From Cruorifilaria tuberocauda (Eukaryota > Nematoda > Chromadorea > Rhabditida > Onchocercidae), in NCBI GenBank assembly GCA_013365365.1, contig JABVXU010000180.1, positions 40,769 through 104,768 of the forward strand: DNA of 64,000 bases, read 5' to 3'. Each line of letters opens with the position of its first letter. The first letter of the stretch is position 1. Positions 1 to 9,859 of this stretch are shown in pieces. The notes under the pieces are model-generated. The model had not been told where the DNA came from. It ran no database searches and saw only the letters and a list, made by a program, of their open reading frames with translations. Both the position numbers and the translations under genes were made by a program.

Positions 1-954
1 ACACCATGATTTCCCGAACGACATAGCCGTATGCTGCAAATTGAAACCAAAGTTACGAAAATTATTTTCAGTTATGATTCTTATAACGATTTTTTTGTTT
101 ATTCCACAAATGGCAATTATGCAAGAATGGTGCTGTGTTCCATATTCATGCAGATGTTAGTTTACCTTTTTCTTTTCAAAGTGGCAGTTAAAAAAGATTG
201 CGAGACATTACAACACCACTTTTTTTCTTGGACTCTTATTTCGCCTTGTTATTCTTTCATTTACTTATTTTATCAACAAAGATGTTATAATGCACAATCA
301 GCTATATATAATGAAGCGATGGCAAAGATAAATTTACAAAAATTATTTTACTTGCAGATATTTGTCCGGAACAGTTCACTACGTCAAAAGCGGCACTGCC
401 AACCCCAACTGAAAAACAAGGGAGATCTTATTTCCTAATATTAACAAAGTTTTTGTTATAAATAACTTAATTTTTTTTTTTGTTATAAATAACTTAATGA
501 AAAACAGCGTTTTCCAGCATCAACAGTAGTGACACCCACTACAATGTTAACCATAATAACATCGCCTACAAGAATATCTAGAACGCCACAACCGCTAACA
601 AGAGGAACAACTGGTATCTCTACCAGCCGATCACTTTATTCCGATTGGACTGCTTGGTCATGCACTGAAAGTTGTGGTGGTTGTGGGATTGAACGTAGAA
701 CGAGAATGTGCTTATCGACTCGCCTTGCTTGCATGTAAGTCAAAGTTTAATAAGAAAAAGCTATGCAACATCAACAACTGCCCGAAGTTTTTCTAAAGTT
801 TCGGTTCAATATTTCACTAGAAAATTTTAGGGAAACGATAATAGAATTCAATCATCAGAATTGCAACCAACATCCATGTCCATTTGGCAAGAGAACCTGT
901 TGTGCCAATTATCGCCTTGAACAAATCGGAGGACGTTTTGCTTGCATACCATAA
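1..954 (+). CDS. Thrombospondin type 1 repeat protein, 3' part of gene (5' end outside window)
   Basis: Partial multi-exon gene, probably encoding a secreted or extracellular matrix protein. An exon fragment at about 3-50 reads HHDFPNDIAVCCK. An exon starting at 358 after a TTGCAG acceptor reads ICPEQFTTSKAALPTPTEK. A Thr/Pro-rich exon starting near 518-590 leads into a thrombospondin type 1 repeat (SDWTAWSCTESCGGCG, then RTRMC) and ends at a GTAAGT donor at about 735. The next exon reads KKLCNINNCPK. A very short intron (787-830, 44 nt) keeps the frame and leads to the last exon, which contains CPFGKRTCC and ends in FACIP at a TAA (952-954). The W-x-x-W, SCGG-C and paired-Cys pattern is the TSP1 hallmark. 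The junction between the 358 exon and the Thr-rich exon is not resolved. The family binds glycosaminoglycans or other matrix partners; the specific role here is unknown. Confidence 0.75.
451..498. repeat. Short tandem duplication in a TSP1-gene intron
   Basis: The 21-base unit TTTTGTTATAAATAACTTAAT occurs at 451-471 and again at 478-498, a period of 27 with a T-run between the copies. It lies in the intron just before the Thr-rich exon of the thrombospondin-repeat gene. Confidence 0.8.
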
Positions 955-1017
955 CCTGCATACGAAATACTCCATATCGGAACTTGGTCTTATAATCACT
1001 GATTCATTCGATCTTTA

Positions 1018-1023
1018 AATAAA
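1018..1023 (+). promoter_or_regulatory. Candidate polyadenylation signal of the TSP1 gene
   Basis: AATAAA lies 64 bases after the TAA stop of the thrombospondin-repeat gene, a plausible position for its 3' end. In AT-rich DNA such hexamers also arise by chance. Confidence 0.4.
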
Positions 1024-2374
1024 AATTGATTCATTTAATAATTCCTATATGAATAAGTTAAATGAATTTTTGTAGTTATTAAATTATAGTTATCATTTAA
1101 TATGCAATTGCAAATTAATCAGTATGTATAAACAAGTGAAATTATGTAAAATCATGAACTGAACAGAACACTGACTATTAGGAGCAAGGGAACGAACGAA
1201 ATCATCGTGTGAATTCGAAAAACTCTGGGCAACTGATAGTTCCTTCTCTAACTACGTTATCTAATGTTTCAATCAACGACCACTTCAATTATAATGTAAA
1301 ACAGAGAGAGGGAAAGAGAAAGAAAAGCTGAGGTTTCCATTGCCGCCATGTAAATGATAATTTCTTCAGATACTTCTGTGATGTGTAAGCTATGGAATTT
1401 CCGGAATTTCTCACAAAAAGACTTTTGAGGTCGATGAGATCGAAATTTGGAAGATCAGATGTTCCGCATCTTTTCAAAGTGAAATAAATCTTAAGAATAA
1501 GTGGTAGTAACATAATTTCTAATGAAAGAATTAGTTGGTCATGATTCCAGAGTTTGAGTCCATTAACATAAATATAGATCATGAGCAAACAAACAGGAAT
1601 AAAGTTCTGGGAATAGTAAAAGCCGTGACAATCGATAAAATACTGTTTTTTGGTTGCAAAGATGTTGGAATGTTGGAAAGAGCTGGGAGATAAAAAGAAA
1701 AGCAAAATTTCCAATGAGAAGTATGCATAGAGGATGAAAGCGACGCAGAGGGCAAAAGAGAAAGTGTGAAGTCAAAATTGAATTATGAGAAAAAAGCTTG
1801 AACTAAGATACGGACATGAATGTTTTAGAAAAGGTCAGCTTTAGCGAACTTATCAATAAGCAATGATTTCATTAAAGATACTTGCTTTACCAAATTTCTT
1901 GCTGATCTCATGCAGATGTGAAGTTGAATGAGAGAAATAATTAAGCAATATTATAGTCAGGCATATCCGATCTGTTTGCATTCATTTGTTCCAATATACA
2001 TTGTTACCCATTCTTTTCATTAATTATACTTGTTATATTTGTTTCCAAATCTTTCATCGTTTGCAGCAATTGACTTTCTCTATTAATTTTTGAAACTTTA
2101 AATGTTACAAAGTATACTGCGTGCTATTGCTGTTATCGATGTTTCAGTTCAGGAAAAAGCTATTGTTGGATCATTTTTGAGACGAACTGTGTACGTCATT
2201 ATTCGTCGTTATTGTAGTGATAACTTCTTGCTTAGTTATTTCAACATTTTTCACTTCTTTTTTCTCAAGAAAGTAGATTATTCATATTTCAAATTCATAT
2301 GTTGTCATATTATCAATGCAAATTGTATTTGTAATTCTTTACAATTTCGAACATTTGGAAATTGTTTTAGATCG
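1024..2374. other. Intergenic stretch, no supported gene
   Basis: Between the thrombospondin-repeat gene and the SPATA20 relic. A 141-codon open frame on the minus strand (1289-1714) is hydrophobic and low in complexity, has no recognisable domain and no exon context, and is probably chance. A plus-strand stretch at 2102-2200 (MLQSILRAIAVIDVSVQEKA) could be a leftover upstream exon of the SPATA20 relic, but I cannot support it. Confidence 0.5.
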
Positions 2375-5300
2375 ATGTCATCCTTGCTTATGGGCAGAAA
2401 TCATCTCGCCAATGAAAAATCATCTTATCTACTTCAGCATGCCAATAATCTCGTTTACTGGTCAGCAATTTCTTAGTTCTTCATTTAAAAACTCCTTTTT
2501 CAAGTTGTCAGAAAATGTTTTAAGCTCCAAAATTATGTTTTTTTGTAGGTATCCTTGAGGTAGAGAGGCTTTCGATAAGGCAAAAACGACAAACCGCTTA
2601 ATATTTCTGTCAAGTGAGATGAACTTTTTTCAGAAATAATTTTTTTATTAAGAAATATCTAAAGTGGAACTTCATCGAAATCTTTTAATATAGAATACGA
2701 ACTTTCACAAACTTAAATTTCTTTTCCTATATTGATTGTATTACAGTTGGCTATTCAACGTGTCACTGGTGTCATATAATGAATCATGAGTCCTTTGGAA
2801 ATGAAGTTGCTAGAATTTTGAACGAAAATTTTGTGAGCATAAAAGTAGACCGTAAAATAAAATCCAGCACTAGAAAATTACAAAAATGAACCTGTATAAA
2901 AGCCATGTAAAAAGGATTTGGTACTGCGCCTAAATTTACCAATTGTGGTTAGTATTTTATTTCTGCTTATCCAAACCTATGTGGTTCAATTCTTGCCACT
3001 TGAAATGATCAGTTTTTGTTTAACAGTAATGAAAAATAGGATAAGATGTGGTAATTTTAAATCTGATATATGATGTAAATTATTTCACAAATGATTTGCT
3101 TACCTTGAATGCGTGCATGTTGCAGTGTATCTTGAATTTCTGCTGTATTTCTACTGTGCTCATGCAAATAACAAAGTTGGAAAAAATGCATTGCAAATGG
3201 TTGGTGAAACACTCATAGCAATCGATCGAGGAGGAATCCATGATCATATCCGCGAGGTGTTTGTTTTTCTCTTTCGATGTTATAAGATAAATTTAAAGTA
3301 TTGTGGATGCGGGAAAAACGGAAAAAATCCTGATGTAGAAAAAACGAGAAAAGAAAATCGGAGCTATTGATTTAAGCGAAATGTCTTTATTCCCTCTAAC
3401 AAAATATGCATCGTTTTATTCTTCCCCATTTACTGTTATTGAAATTGTAGGGTTTCCATCGCTACTCGGTACCTCATTTCGAAAAGATGCTCTATGATCA
3501 AGCTCAACTGTTAGCAGTATATGGTGATTATCATACGATCACTGGTGAATTCGATGTTATTGAGGATATTGTGAGCTATGTTGACGTAATGTTGACAGTA
3601 ATCTTACACATAAAGTATTTATTTTTATAACAAATGGCCTTGAAAAAATCTAAATAGATTTTTTGCTAAAGGATGAAACAATAAATGTGTGCTTAAAGAA
3701 TGTCGAAATGAAGGGGTTTCAGTGCGATGGTTTCTACAGTGCTGAAGATGCGGATTCGTTGCCTAATTTTAGTTCATTGAAAAAATACGAAGGAGCATAT
3801 TTATTATGTCTGGACGGGAAAAGAAATCCATGAAACATTTGGGGATAAGCCAATTAATGGTAATGGAGGACCGACTTGTACTGAAGTGTTTAAAACATAT
3901 TATAATATTAAATCTAGTGGAAACGTTCCACCATATGAAGTGAGTTTTCAATTCTTTTTTTTTCTGGGCATTTGGTTTCATTATATTTATTTTGAGCATG
4001 ACAGTTATGTATTTAGTAAAAATGACTTCATCTCATTTTAAAATAGTAATTATTGACGTATCTGTAAATGAATAATTTAAAAGTAGACAGACAATAAGGT
4101 TGTAATTCTGACAACGTTTTAACCTTGTAAGCATTTCTCTGATTAATGTTCTCAGTTGCAGGATCCATACGATGAACTGAAATTACAAAATGTATTAGTG
4201 AGGAAAGATCCTCATAGTGTTTGCTGAAAAAAATATGGACTTAGTACCGATAGGCTACGAAATGTGATCAATGAAGCATATGAGGATGATTATGCATTTT
4301 TGATACAAGGGTTACTGGATTTATACGAAGCATGTTTCAATGAACAGTTAATTAAATTGACTTCTGATTTACAAAAAGAAATGGATTACCGCTTCTGGGA
4401 TGCGGAAAATAATGGTAGCTATCATCAGACAGTTGAAGATCCTCATATTATCATCCGAATCATAAATGGTTGGTTTATAAGTAATTTTTTTCCATATATA
4501 TCACCATTATTAATGGAGAAAATTATTATAATAATGAATTTTAATTTTAAGTACATTTAACACAGCATATTGACAGAATAGTAAGATTTTTGGAAGAGGA
4601 CGGACCTAAACTGGGCAGATTTCAAATTAAGTTTAATTTAATGAATATTATTTAAACTGTCAAAAATATTGGAAACAATGAAGCAGAAATGAAAAATTTA
4701 GACCAGGATGGAGCTGAGCCATCAATAAATTCAGTTGCATCAATGAATCTAGGTTAGGCTTTATGGTTTTACCAATGAAAAAGCCTATACTGAACGAGCA
4801 CATAAAGTTTTTGAAAGTGCTGCACAAACCTTGGACAAATATCCTTTTGTTCTCACGAAAATGGTCAGTGCTTTACAAAAAGCATGCACGTCAAATCAAG
4901 AAGGTATCAATAGAAGTTCATATTTTATTTTCAGGTTATAAATTTTGTTTTGTATATTTTCTGCAATCCCTGTGGAAAAAAAGAATTTTTTCCATCTGGA
5001 AAATATATCGCAGATTGTTGTGGTTGGTTCAAGAAACAATGAAACAACAAAGCAGATGCTATCACTTGCCTCAAAGCGCTTTGATTGTTCGAAAATTTTG
5101 ATATCCCTAGATCCCGAAAAAGGTGAGCTTGCTTTCAAGATTATTATGATTGTATTATAATTCTTTTAGTATTCGCTCAGTGATGGATTCGTTAGAAAAC
5201 TAATGTTGCCTGTCGTTACTGATGTTATGAAGTTGGATTATAAGATTTTTAAAAATTACCAATTTATAGATTCATGGCTGCAAAGTGTAGACGATCACTT

Positions 5301-5412
5301 GAAATTCTTGGCAGTCTCGACAGATACTCCTACTGCTTATATTTGTGAAAATGTTGAATGCTCGCTTCCAATTACATCGGTGAAAGGGCTGAAGGATAGA
5401 AGAATAGATTAG
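2375..5412 (+). pseudogene. SPATA20: Decayed SPATA20 (DUF255, thioredoxin-like) pseudogene
   Basis: Collinear pieces of the SPATA20/YyaL family are spread over the exons. They run NHLANEKSSYLLQHANNLVYW; GREAFDKAK; STCHWCH with the CxxC at 2761-2772, followed by [28 protein letters not shown] (2914-2937); [50 protein letters not shown]-type; YVWTGKEIHETFGDKP; AEDDYAF-type and QGLLDLYEA; DQDGAEPSINSVASMN; RLYGFTNEKAYTERAHKVF; ISQIVVVGSRN; and a C-terminal TPTAYICENVECSLPIT. Lesions: the conserved YPWG is YP-stop-G (TGA 2556-2558); the segment after KVDR is degenerate and about 100 residues are missing before GFGTAPKF; about six residues are lost inside the HRYST..WHVPHFEKM motif near 3466; there is a frameshift at about 3800-3808; a TGA sits at 4225-4227; and roughly 100 residues are missing before NEAYEDDYAF. 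The family name is secure. Whether an intact copy exists elsewhere is unknown. Confidence 0.85.
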
Positions 5413-5940
5413 AATGAAATAAGGGTTTTCTAATGTAACTAAAAAGCATTCTTATTATTGTATCTCTTCATACTCATACGGGTTTGTCAAACCGTTCAGT
5501 TTGTCTTTTAAATTGAAATTTAATCTCACTGGGATGAACAAAATTATTTGTTAAAATGAAAGTTATTGATAGACCAAATTTCGAATCTAACTTTAGGATT
5601 AATTCCTATTAATACAATAATTTAAAGCTTTTTCGATTTTTATTTCCTTATGTAAAGCAAGGTATATGAGTGACCTCAGTTTGGTAAAGTTGGATAAATA
5701 CTGAAATTTGTCAGATGCTATAATATGCATTTCGCATTGGTGTAATTATTTCATATTTAACGGAAACCCGTCCTATCCAATTCGAAGCAAATCTAGTCTA
5801 AAAGATCTCAATAAGATCCTTATAAAGGCGGGCTGTTAATCATTTTATCAAGCAATAAGATAGAAGACTTATATCACACAATTATGCAATAACCTGAGTA
5901 GAATGGAGCTTAAAATCAACTAATTTAAGACATATTTTGA
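5413..5940. other. Intergenic, nothing recognised
   Basis: AT-rich sequence after the end of the SPATA20 relic. I see no open frame with coding character, no strong splice-site pair and no structured repeat. Confidence 0.5.
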
Positions 5941-5949
5941 AAAGAAACG

Positions 5950-6440
5950 TGTACTCTGGAAGCTGAAGTAGTTGCTTTCGATGACGCAAATCAAAGCTAT
6001 TCATAGCTATTCATTTTTTATATATTTCACAGATCTGCCGACAAGTTCAATTTTCAACACATTGATAGTAGTGCTGCTCAACTGGAACTCTCTATGCTTC
6101 CAACTATATTGCAATAGTAGCAGCATAAGTGGTGAGCTGATAGCTTTGCTGTTAATAATTTGTTCCTCTCGAAGTTCTGTTTTATAATTCAGTATATTTA
6201 TGATAAAGAAATACTTCCAGAAATTGTAGAGTTTTTTTAGAAATATATAAGGTTTAAATGTTTCGAATCCAATTTTGCTCATCCAGCAAAAGAAGCAATG
6301 CCGCCATTGTCATTGTATTTGGAAGAATATCGTCTTACTCATTGTATTTAAAAAGATATTTATTGGACAGTAAGATAATCCTGCAAATGAATATCACAAA
6401 ATTTCTCACTAAAGAGATCTCAACAAAATTGTTTCAATAG
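5950..6440 (+). pseudogene. Exon-like pieces of an unrecognised or decayed gene
   Basis: Several plus-strand pieces read like protein but are broken by stops. One at about 5950-5998 reads CTLEAEVVAFDDANQS. One after a TTTCACAG acceptor at about 6034 reads SADKFNFQHIDSSAAQLELS and then MLPTILQ, ending in TAG. One at about 6275-6350 reads AHPAKEAMPPLSLYLEEYRL and then THCI, ending in TAA. They could be terminal exons of small genes or remains of one decayed gene. I recognise no domain. The next candidate exon downstream is at about 6892-7031. Treat this as a weak call. Confidence 0.25.
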
Positions 6441-6891
6441 CTTTAACTCTCGAATTTATTATTTTCTAGATTTCTTCAGATAACTTCGTCTCAAAATTTT
6501 AAATATTTTCCACTTATTACTTATGTTTGCACAGAAAAACTCTTAACATATCACTTTCTAGACCATTCTCTCTTTGATTTAATCCCATGCAAAAAATCTA
6601 TTCCTGAAATTAATCTCATGAAAAGAAAAAATAAATTCAAATGTGAAATCGGAAAGTATTGAGTATTGCATTTTGAGTTTAACATTCTCCTCTCTAATCT
6701 GATTATTTTCAAAGTATCTATGTGATTTGCTAAGTAATGAGATTTCTTTCAAATAAATGAAAAAAAATTAAAACAATTTTGAATGAGACAAGAATAAAAG
6801 GAAAAGGAACAGCAAAACACTCTCAAAAGTAAATATTTTTTACAAATTTCAGACATACATTTCAAATTTTTCATGTCTTAGAATCATTTCA

Positions 6892-7031
6892 GTAATTAAA
6901 GAACAGCAAAGCACAACATGCAGTGTGAACGATACAAATATTAAAGCAAGAAACATTAAGGAAGTGGATGAAAAATGGAAGTGGAAATGGATGAAATCGG
7001 ATGTCCACGAAACACAAATGTCAATACGTAA
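6892..7031 (+). CDS. Possible internal exon of an unrecognised gene
   Basis: Open between a TTTCAG acceptor (about 6891) and a GTAAGT donor. It reads IKEQQSTTCSVNDTNIKARN and then a Lys/Trp-rich stretch (EKWKWKWMKS) ending near HETQMSI. It leaves phase 1, which would fit a short terminal exon at about 7776-7825 (KKKPIPEICKRVK, then a TAA). No family recognised. That candidate terminal exon overlaps the start of the small membrane-protein model, so at most one of the two is probably right. Confidence 0.3.
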
Positions 7032-7477
7032 GTATTGCAGTTAAACTTCCAATATTTCTAGAAAACTTTTTAATTCTTCAAATTTATTGTATGGAAATTT
7101 CCCTCGCTCAAAAACAGTGAGACTGATTTATTTAAGATTTCAATCTAAAGCATCGTGTTATTCTGAATCGATCTAACCGAAATATTTCTACGCTCTCGTC
7201 TCAATACAAAGAATTCTTGAATGCAACTGTCTTTCATTTTAAGCATTGAAACACTCCTCAGTGACTCAATCAAATTTTATTTTTCTATGAAGTACTCTCT
7301 ATAGTTTGCAAAACAAAAGTTTAATATATTCCTAAAATCAAACTTCTTGGAAGTTGCTCATAATTTTTATTTGGATTTGTTACCATGCTATTACTTTGAC
7401 TGGAATTTTTTATGCTAACTAAACCTATATCAACTAGAATCTGACTTCCCACTGATCAAAGGTTATTTCGCTTATTA

Positions 7478-7518
7478 ATTTAAGTAATTCAAGTAATTTA
7501 AGTAATTTAGGTGATTTT
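7478..7518. repeat. Short tandem repeat of about 9-10 bases
   Basis: Four imperfect copies of AAGTAATTT/AAGTAATTC in a row. Simple AT-rich repeat with no sign of function. Confidence 0.6.
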
Positions 7519-7803
7519 TGTTAGTGCAAGTAAATGCGATCTATACTTGATATTTTTTTCTGATAAAAAAACATATGAAAAAATGAAAGGTTTGGAAATT
7601 ATTACAAACCAGCTCAGAAATTATAAACCTCTAGATTTTTTTATGGGCGAAAAACCTCTTTATCATTTTTATTTTAATTTAGTTTCCAATCATTCTTTTA
7701 ATAGGGATTAAATACTGTGTCCATTTAAACAAGCAAATAGCCACTCGCTAATTAAATCCATACATAATTGTACAGACACAAAAAAAAAACCAATTCCAGA
7801 AAT

Positions 7804-8488
7804 ATGCAAACGGGTGAAATAATCACATACGCGCTGGGCATATTCGCCATCATTCTAATCGTTTTTACGATGCTTTACTATCGATACTGCAAAAAAAGTA
7901 AGTTTGTTGGAATTTTCAAGCTTCATGAAAAATAGACGTAAATACAAGCTTCTTAACAAACAATAAGAAAGAATATCAATTAATCTATTAAATTTCCTAA
8001 TTTATTCTGTATGATTTTAGAAATTTTTAATTTAAAAAATGTGCCCAGATATTGAAAATCATTCTTCCAAACTCATTCTATCTAAAATTATGATGAATAA
8101 AGACTAAATTCATTTAAAGTCAAAAATCCCAACTATTTTTACATTAGTATTGTAAACAATATAATATTAACCCCCCAGTGCCGTTCAGCCGGACAATATT
8201 ACTTGATTTTAAATAATTACCTAAAATCTTGGAATTGGTAAACCTTCTTCAGCATATAATATTTTCATATATATACCAAGCAATAATAGAAAATTGCGAT
8301 TAGAAGCTCAGAGGGAAAGAGATCATAGCATCACAGTAACACTTCATCGGCCTCCGGTATCAGAAACAAAAAAAAAACGTCACGCTGAGAAATCTTCCCC
8401 TAAAGAATTGATCTCGCGGATTTTAGGGTTTCGCGATTTAAATTCTAGAAAAAATAAATTCATTATTCGCAGTTATTCTGCGATTTAA
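7804..8488 (+). CDS. Small putative single-pass membrane protein, two exons
   Basis: The ATG at 7804 opens MQTGEIITYALGIFAIILIV followed by FTMLYYRYCKKK, a clean hydrophobic segment of about 20 residues flanked by positive charges. A GTAAGT donor follows (about 7900). Splicing to the acceptor ending at 8303 (GCGATTAG) keeps phase 1 and joins AQRERDHSITVTLHRPPVSE and a basic tail ending RSYSAI at a TAA (8486-8488). The predicted protein is about 95 residues: a short extracellular or lumenal N-terminus, one membrane helix and a basic cytoplasmic tail, type III-like. I do not recognise the family. An alternative acceptor at 8289 would not keep the frame. It could also be the 3' part of a longer gene that includes exons further upstream. 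Confidence 0.45.
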
Positions 8489-9859
8489 ATAATGAAAACT
8501 CTTCCGATTTCCTCAACCCTCTTTGTTTCCTCTCCCAAAAGTTGCAGAGCTTTCGTAACCAAACCCAATGGATAAGGAACTCTCCGGATTTACTGCCCTC
8601 CGGTCACTTAGAATTTTTTCTTATTAGAATTATGTCACAAACATTTACACATTATCCAATCTTAAAAAACAATTTATTTAAAGAGGAAATAAACTATTAA
8701 AAAATAACTTCATAAAACTATAAAAAACGGAAGTCAGCCTACTTAATGTAATAGTGTTAGAATCAAAACAATTCAAAAATGCAAATTTTTTGCACAATTT
8801 TACATGATTTGGAATTCCCAGATGAATATTTCAAACTTTACCAATAATTCTTTCATACACACTACGCAAAACCCAGCGATGATATTTTGTTTCTAACCTC
8901 TCAAAAAGCTAGTCATATGTTAGTAACTAACGAATATTTTATATAACACATGATCATAATACCCGAAAAGTCAAAAAACAATCACAAAATATTTTAAATA
9001 TGCAATTCCGCCGGCTAAAGATTTTCATAATGAATAAATAATAAAATTATGCATGCAATGTCCCGATTTTATATTTAAAAAATGATATAGCTTGAAGATT
9101 TAGATATGTTATAAAAATGGTATTTTTTTTCTTTGGAAATTAAAATAAAGGAATACAATAGTGGCAATAAGTCAATAGAGTTCCTCCTAACTATAAATTT
9201 CGCGAATATTATAAAAGGAATTATTAAAACAAGATGAAGATATTTGTCATTGTATGGAAGAACTCACAAGTGATATTAGATAAGGCACTCACGTAAATTA
9301 CACTGCTAACAAACAAAGGTGAGATCTGGCATGAAATAGCAGTGCATAGGACCTATTACATCATATAATTTATGTTGTTTAACGTTCTCTGTATATTGAA
9401 ACACACAAAATATTTAATTAAAACTAAGCTTCCAGTAGTGTAAATAAAATATATTCATTTCGCAGTTCCCTGCAAAGCCTTGATTTAATGATTTTCACAA
9501 TGAATCACAGCAAATCGTAAATCACAGTTTATCAAAGCTTGCTTGACTCACATATAAAATCAGCAATATCTGGTAAAATTCGATCAGCCTCAGATAGAGT
9601 TACTAAAAATGATGCATTGTTGACTAAATCTAGCGACTTTCGCACAGACCAAAGATTCCATCTCGAGCTTGTTGTATGTTGCTTGTACGAAGAATCGGGC
9701 TCACTAAATAAAGAAATATTGTTTAAAAATAATCCGAGCTTTCATTCGATTTTCTATTTTCTATTTTATAACTAACTGTCTTAATTTTTTTTCCCTAGAC
9801 TGTCTTAATTTGCTTACCTGTAATGGAAATTAATCATTGGACGATAAATACTATAAATT
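8489..9859. other. Intergenic, between convergent genes; nothing recognised
   Basis: AT-rich. A 78-codon open frame at 9539-9775 (MLDSHIKSAISGKIRSASDR...) has no exon context and no recognisable motif. The minus-strand C9orf72 gene ends just to the right, and its 3' untranslated region probably occupies part of this stretch. Confidence 0.45.

Noticed and set aside
31..438. 135-codon open frame on the plus strand
   Set aside because: Runs across an intron of the thrombospondin-repeat gene; the real exon beginning at 358 uses another frame.
1289..1714. 141-codon open frame on the minus strand
   Set aside because: Hydrophobic, Leu/Phe/Ile-rich translation typical of chance frames in AT-rich DNA; no domain, no splice context, no similarity I recognise.
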